64,000 nt of DNA, taken from contig CACWNQ010000010.1 in the NCBI GenBank assembly GCA_902762385.1, forward strand, positions 1-64,000, given 5' to 3'. Numbering within the stretch: position 1 is the first letter of the stretch; each line of letters starts with the position of its first letter. Positions 60,078 through 64,000 of this stretch are shown here, piece by piece. This stretch comes from an uncultured Bacteroidales bacterium (GTDB taxonomy: Bacteria; Bacteroidota; Bacteroidia; Bacteroidales; Muribaculaceae). The notes below the pieces were generated by a model, which was not told where the DNA came from, searched no databases, and saw nothing but the letters and a program-made list of their open reading frames with translations. Both the position numbers and the translations under genes were made by a program.

Positions 60078-60115
60078 GGGTGGCGCTCATTTAGTGAGTT
60101 GCCACCCTATTTTTT
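60078..60115 (+). terminator. Intrinsic terminator after the M6 protease gene
   Basis: The GGGTGGC/GCCACCC stem (60078-60084 and 60101-60107) with inner CTCA/TGAG pairs is followed by TATTTTTT. Confidence 0.85.
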
Positions 60116-60272
60116 GGTAGATTTTAAGGGGGCATTGGTCTATAGAAACTGCCGAATAGGCACGAAATGGGCACTCAGGGCAAAATGGCCGTTTAAACCG
60201 CCACATTTATTTAATGTCAAAAGGACAAACGAACAAACCAACAAATTTATTCACTTTTTAAAATTGAGCATT

Positions 60273-61535
60273 ATGAAAAGGACAGTTTACAACACGATGA
60301 TTGGCTTGATGCTCGCGTGCGGGCTCACCATGACTTCGACAGGAGCAATGGCCCAAGGCCGTCGCCCAGCAACAAATTCCAACGCGGCAGCAGCAGGCAA
60401 CCGCAGTGTTGCCACTGCCTCACCAAAGAGTAATGCCGTAGTAACTAACAACAATTCCACTTCCCGAGCATCAATGGGAAGCCCCGTGAACCGAACCTCG
60501 ACAAGTAGCCAAGTAGTGAACAGACCAAGCACAAGCAGCTCTACTACAACTACCACTACTAGTCGTCCACAAGCTGGCAACCGCTCGAGCGTGAGCACTA
60601 GCATCAGCAATAGTAACAGCAACATTCGCACCATCAATGGCAGCGGCAACAGTGGCAGCTCACTTCGTCCTAGCACCGGCGGCAACAATGGTACAGGTCA
60701 CAGTGGCAGCAACAATGGCAGCACAGTTCGTCCTAATACTGGAGGCAACAATAGCGGCAACCACAATGGCAACAATGGTGGAACTGTTCGTCCCAACACT
60801 GGGGGCAACAATGGCAGCAGCGTACGTCCTAACACCGGCGGCAACAATGGAAAGGGACACAGCACACCTCCCACCAGCCGTCCCACCACTAACAATCCTC
60901 GCCCCAAAGTGGGTGGAACCGTGATGGCAGGCGGTGGTCCCAAGATCGACTACAATGCCTTCCGTTACAACCACACTCACCGTCCACGCTTCGATGGCGA
61001 CCGTTTCTTCAACAGCTTCCGTTACAACAGCTGGAGTTGGACTAATCCCATCCGTCCCTCGGTACGTCAATGGCGTCCTAGCACAATGTGGATTTACCGT
61101 CCTATCGTGACAGTGAATGTGACCCGCTACTCTACTTATCCCACCATTGCAGGTGTATTGGGCCTGAGCTGGGGAACCTCGTTCCACAACACACTCAACT
61201 ACCTGTACTACAATGGATACTACATCGACGGATACATGGACAACATCGTATACCTCACCGACGTGGAACTCCTTGACTTCGATTGGGATGATGTAATGCT
61301 TCAGTTCGACGGCAACGACAACCTCGACTATGTTGAGTTTGCTTACTGGACCTCGAGCTACGACACTAGTCGCTTCTTCAGCCTCTACAACTACCTGTGC
61401 AGCATGTATGGCTCACCTGTTAGCTACGCCAACTCGATGTACTCCTGGTATGGAGGTGATGGAATCGGATTTGTGAACCTCGGATATCAAACTGGAAATG
61501 ATGTCTTCTACACCGTTCTTGCCTTCGGTATCTAA
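60273..61535 (+). CDS. Exported low-complexity protein with RPNTGGNN repeats and a Tyr-rich C-terminal domain
   Basis: I do not recognise a family. Translation most likely starts at 60273, where a signal peptide begins (MKRTVYNTMIGLMLACGLTM, cut near AMAQ at residue 28). The frame is open further upstream, but that part overlaps the preceding terminator region. Of 420 residues, 29-215 are low-complexity Ser/Thr/Asn/Gly sequence, including four RPxTGGNN units. Residues 216-420 form a compact domain rich in Tyr, Trp, Phe and Asp (YNAFRYNHTHRPRFDGDRFF, YLYYNGYYIDGYMDN, WYGGDGIGFVNLGYQ). The linker could be heavily O-glycosylated, so a surface-displayed protein is the likely reading. A terminator follows. 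Confidence 0.8.
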   Translation: MKRTVYNTMIGLMLACGLTMTSTGAMAQGRRPATNSNAAAAGNRSVATASPKSNAVVTNNNSTSRASMGSPVNRTSTSSQVVNRPSTSSSTTTTTTSRPQAGNRSSVSTSISNSNSNIRTINGSGNSGSSLRPSTGGNNGTGHSGSNNGSTVRPNTGGNNSGNHNGNNGGTVRPNTGGNNGSSVRPNTGGNNGKGHSTPPTSRPTTNNPRPKVGGTVMAGGGPKIDYNAFRYNHTHRPRFDGDRFFNSFRYNSWSWTNPIRPSVRQWRPSTMWIYRPIVTVNVTRYSTYPTIAGVLGLSWGTSFHNTLNYLYYNGYYIDGYMDNIVYLTDVELLDFDWDDVMLQFDGNDNLDYVEFAYWTSSYDTSRFFSLYNYLCSMYGSPVSYANSMYSWYGGDGIGFVNLGYQTGNDVFYTVLAFGI

Positions 61536-61589
61536 TAAGGCAACAAGGCAAGCAACGACTATTATAATTACCAAACTCTTTTAAGCGCG

Positions 61590-61624
61590 GGCGTGACTCA
61601 CAAGATGTAGGTCACGCCTTTTTT
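61590..61624 (+). terminator. Intrinsic terminator after the low-complexity exported protein gene
   Basis: The GGCGTGAC/GTCACGCC stem (61590-61597 and 61611-61618) is followed by six T. Confidence 0.85.
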
Positions 61625-61773
61625 GTGCCCCTCAGCATCAAAAAGCAATGGCAAGAAAACCTGATGGAATTCTCGCCATTGTGTTGTGACTAATAATCAG
61701 ATAATTAATCCTTTAACCGTGATTAATAAATAAAGTTGTTAAAAGCATTAATTTCTAGTTTGAGTGCAAATTA

Positions 61774-63726
61774 TTAGTTTGCAGGAGTGATAGTTGCAGT
61801 GTACTCACCTGGGCAAACGAGGGTGAGAACAACATTGTAGGTGCCAGCCTCAACGGTAATGTTTTCGCCATTGATAACGAGGTTATCGAGTGCACCGCCA
61901 AAGTTGATGTCCCAGCTATTGTTAGCACGGAACTTGATCGAACCCGCATTGAGAACTACACCTGTAGCTTCCCAAGCGCCAGTCTCAGCATTGAAGGTGA
62001 GAGGAGCCTCGGTGGTCCAGTCGGCATTGACAGCGTCGCCAATGACACCCATGCTGGTGATTGGAGTCACGCTGTATGTCATATTGCCGATGTTGGCGTT
62101 CACATAAACAAAGCCGTTAGCTGCGATGTTAGCACCGTCAGCTACGAGAGTGCCGTTAGTGCCACCCCAGTTGGTAGCCCAGCTATCTGGATCTTTTTTA
62201 ATTTTAAACTCACCAGTAGCATAGAAGAAACCATAATAGTTATTAGCATCTTTTACCGAAGCAAGCTTACTGCCATTGCCACTCCAATTGTCAGCTGTAC
62301 CAGTGACATAAACATAGTCGTACTCGGCAGTTGGATCAATAACTGGTTCTTGACCATCGGTAGTGATGGTGTAGGTAAGGTTCTCAACGTCGATAGTGAG
62401 ATCGAAGTAGGTAGCATGGTAGCTTGCTGGCAAGCAGAATGCGCCTTGGTTGCCCTCAACGAGGTTACCAGTGAGAGCGCTCTCGCCGTTGGTAGCGAAG
62501 CTGAGCATTGTACCGCCATTCCAGAAGTCGGCTGCAGTGTAGCAGTCCTCGTTAGCAATCTTAAACCAGAAGTCACCGCTCACGTTGTCAACGTGGATGC
62601 TGTAAACGTTAGCGTTCTCAGCGCTCTGAGTGAACTTGTAGCTCATGTCGCTAGTCGACCAGCCGTTGTTGGTGCCAATGAGATACCAGTTATCCTCGGG
62701 CTGTGGTTGAGGAGTGAACTCGCCATTGATTGTGAGCTTCATGTTCTCGAGGTCGAGGCTCAAAGTGAAGGTACCGGGAGCCATCTGCAGAGCAAGGTAG
62801 TTCTCGGTAGTGAGAGCAATCTCAGTACCTAAAAGATCCTCGGTCACAATGAAGTTGGGGTCGCCTGCGCTCACTGCACCAAAGCGGTAAGGAGCGATGT
62901 CGTCCCAACCAGTCTCGCTCTCGGCGTCGGCAAGCATCCTGGTGAAGCTAAAGTAGCTGAAGCCAGTCTCTTTGGTGGTGATTTGAGCAGTGAAGATATT
63001 GCCATCCTCACTGGTCATCTCAACGCCAACAGCGGGATTCCATTGGTTGCCGTTAACCTCGCCAAGGATGTAAACGTTAGCTGGTATAGGAGGCATAGTT
63101 GGAGTAACCGTGAGTGTCATAGCCTCAAGATTAACTACGAGAATATATTTTCCAGCTGCAATTTTGAAGGCCTGAGGATTCTCGTAAGTGAGGGGCAATG
63201 GAGTTTCAAACTGTTCGCCAATAATTAAGAAGCCATCGCTCTCAGAACCAAAGCGCTGGTCGGCAATAGCATCCCAATCATTGTTGTTCTCGGCAAGCTT
63301 CTTTGTAAAGCTGAAGTAGCTGTAACCGTCGTTCTCGCCGGCAAACTCTACAAAAGCAGAGTACTCTTTGACTCCTTCCCATTCATAGTATTCCATCTCC
63401 ACGCCAGTAGCAGCGCCCCAAGTGTTGCCGTTAGCCTGGCCAAGGATGTAAACTTTCTCGTTCTCAACAGGGAGTGTGCCTAACATGATGTTATAAACGT
63501 AGGTAATATCAGCCGAAGTGATAGAACCATCACCATTAACATCACCATTGAGAACCGCATCACCATTGAGCAGATAGTTGTAAAGAGCTGTAACGTCGCT
63601 AGAGGTAACAACACCATCGCCGTCAGCATCACCATTAACAGTTGCATTAGCAGACTGAGAAACTGAGAAAATTCCTACCATGGCAAGAACCACCGCAAAC
63701 AACGATTTAAGTAACTTTTTGTTCAT
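61774..63726 (-). CDS. Exported SusE/SusF-like starch-binding protein with N-terminal dockerin
   Basis: The 650-residue protein has a signal peptide (1-28). A type I dockerin-like domain spans about 29-85 (GDADGDGVVTSSDVT and GDVNGDGSITSADIT). Two homologous beta modules of about 120 residues follow, near 92 and 216, each with VYILGxxNGNxW, then YSYFSFTxxL and RFG. The last third holds further modules of SusE/SusF style (DNWYLIGTNNGWSTSDMSYK, GDFWFKIANEDCYT, and SIKFRANNSWDINFGG near the end). The conserved Trp residues suit starch or other glucan binding. No lipobox is present, unlike SusE/F. It may work with the GH13 amylase at 24523, which has the same N-terminal dockerin layout. A TATCTTTG -7 element lies at 63821-63814. 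Confidence 0.82.
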   Translation of the reverse strand: MNKKLLKSLFAVVLAMVGIFSVSQSANATVNGDADGDGVVTSSDVTALYNYLLNGDAVLNGDVNGDGSITSADITYVYNIMLGTLPVENEKVYILGQANGNTWGAATGVEMEYYEWEGVKEYSAFVEFAGENDGYSYFSFTKKLAENNNDWDAIADQRFGSESDGFLIIGEQFETPLPLTYENPQAFKIAAGKYILVVNLEAMTLTVTPTMPPIPANVYILGEVNGNQWNPAVGVEMTSEDGNIFTAQITTKETGFSYFSFTRMLADAESETGWDDIAPYRFGAVSAGDPNFIVTEDLLGTEIALTTENYLALQMAPGTFTLSLDLENMKLTINGEFTPQPQPEDNWYLIGTNNGWSTSDMSYKFTQSAENANVYSIHVDNVSGDFWFKIANEDCYTAADFWNGGTMLSFATNGESALTGNLVEGNQGAFCLPASYHATYFDLTIDVENLTYTITTDGQEPVIDPTAEYDYVYVTGTADNWSGNGSKLASVKDANNYYGFFYATGEFKIKKDPDSWATNWGGTNGTLVADGANIAANGFVYVNANIGNMTYSVTPITSMGVIGDAVNADWTTEAPLTFNAETGAWEATGVVLNAGSIKFRANNSWDINFGGALDNLVINGENITVEAGTYNVVLTLVCPGEYTATITPAN

Positions 63727-64000
63727 AAAAAATGATTGTAAAGTTTAAGTTAATATTTTAAATGGTTATTTCTCTAGCCCTATTGTAAAAGATAAGGGCA
63801 TAATTTTCAATGACAAAGATAAATATTTAATAATTATACTTATATCGATTAAATTATAATTTCAATTAAATAGCATGCAAACCATTGCATTTAAACAATG
63901 AGTTAATATGTTTTTTACATTTTTTATAGCCATAATTAGTCACCTTATGCGCTAAAATCACTAATTTTGTAGTTTAAAAAGCAAGAAACCTTGTGACAAA
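63727..64000. promoter_or_regulatory. Upstream region of the starch-binding protein gene and possible outward promoter
   Basis: It contains TATCTTTG on the minus strand (63821-63814), about 88 bases upstream of the ATG at 63726, and an exact TAATTTTG on the plus strand (63962-63969) that may serve a gene beyond the window. The rest is A/T-rich without other visible structure. Confidence 0.4.

Noticed and set aside
1..64000. tRNA, rRNA, transposase, integrase or phage genes
   Set aside because: I looked through the intergenic regions and coding frames and saw no cloverleaf, rRNA segment, DDE transposase or integrase motif.

Overview
The window looks like the chromosome of a gut-type member of the order Bacteroidales; a Muribaculaceae- or Prevotella-like genome is my best guess, but this rests on gene content and not on any search. 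Supporting signs are promoters of the TTTG-N19/20-TAnnTTTG type, A/T-rich start regions without Shine-Dalgarno sequences, a MurF-alanine racemase fusion, GSCFA, DUF3822, DUF3667 and DUF6249 proteins, OprO/P-type porins, an OMP_b-brl_3 outer-membrane protein, and large exported proteins carrying type I dockerin-like Ca-binding repeats or Bacteroidales-type C-terminal tails. I found no rRNA, tRNA, CRISPR array, transposase or phage gene.

Layout. 1-4762: a truncated LytTR-type membrane regulator, a small unknown protein and a four-module BspA-like surface protein. 5044-9907: small membrane, lipoprotein and enzyme genes (LiaF-like, BamE-like, CAT-like, CDP-alcohol phosphotransferase, zinc-ribbon/PNPOx, DUF3667) with a local duplication that left a 5'-truncated paralogue. 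10048-18397: M13 peptidase, iron alcohol dehydrogenase, OMP_b-brl_3 protein, beta-propeller protein and a decayed outer-membrane-protein tail. 18450-24273: double GNAT protein, ThrE-type exporter, a repeat-rich intergenic region and the hutH-hutI pair for histidine degradation. 24523-33601: dockerin-bearing GH13 amylase, a Cys/Lys-rich exported protein, FKBP lipoprotein, glycyl-tRNA synthetase, GSCFA protein and MurF-Alr.

33912-43427 is the most unusual part. A DUF47 (PhoU-like) gene is followed by a ten-helix membrane protein ending in a LuxR-type DNA-binding domain, an OprO/P-type porin, a lamin-tail lipoprotein, two adjacent triphosphate-tunnel (CYTH or CYTH-like) proteins, a SLC13/DASS anion permease behind a possible attenuator, an unknown two-helix membrane protein and a small lipoprotein. 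Together they suggest a locus for uptake and sensing of phosphate, polyphosphate or another anion, with a membrane-embedded transcription factor where DUF47 operons normally carry a Pit transporter. 43691-45625 is an ECF sigma operon whose predicted promoter has a look-alike in front of the OMP gene at 13645.

45686-64000: DUF3822 and rsmD, a 1,948-residue subtilisin-like exported protease, an acyltransferase, a Wzc-type tyrosine autokinase with a tyrosine-glycine repeat tail, an M6 metalloprotease with a dockerin, a low-complexity exported protein and a SusE/F-like starch-binding protein with a dockerin. The amylase, the starch-binding protein and the proteases point to a lifestyle of breaking down polysaccharide and protein outside the cell. 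An 89-bp repeat occurs in opposite orientations at 21125 and 47085, about 26 kb apart.
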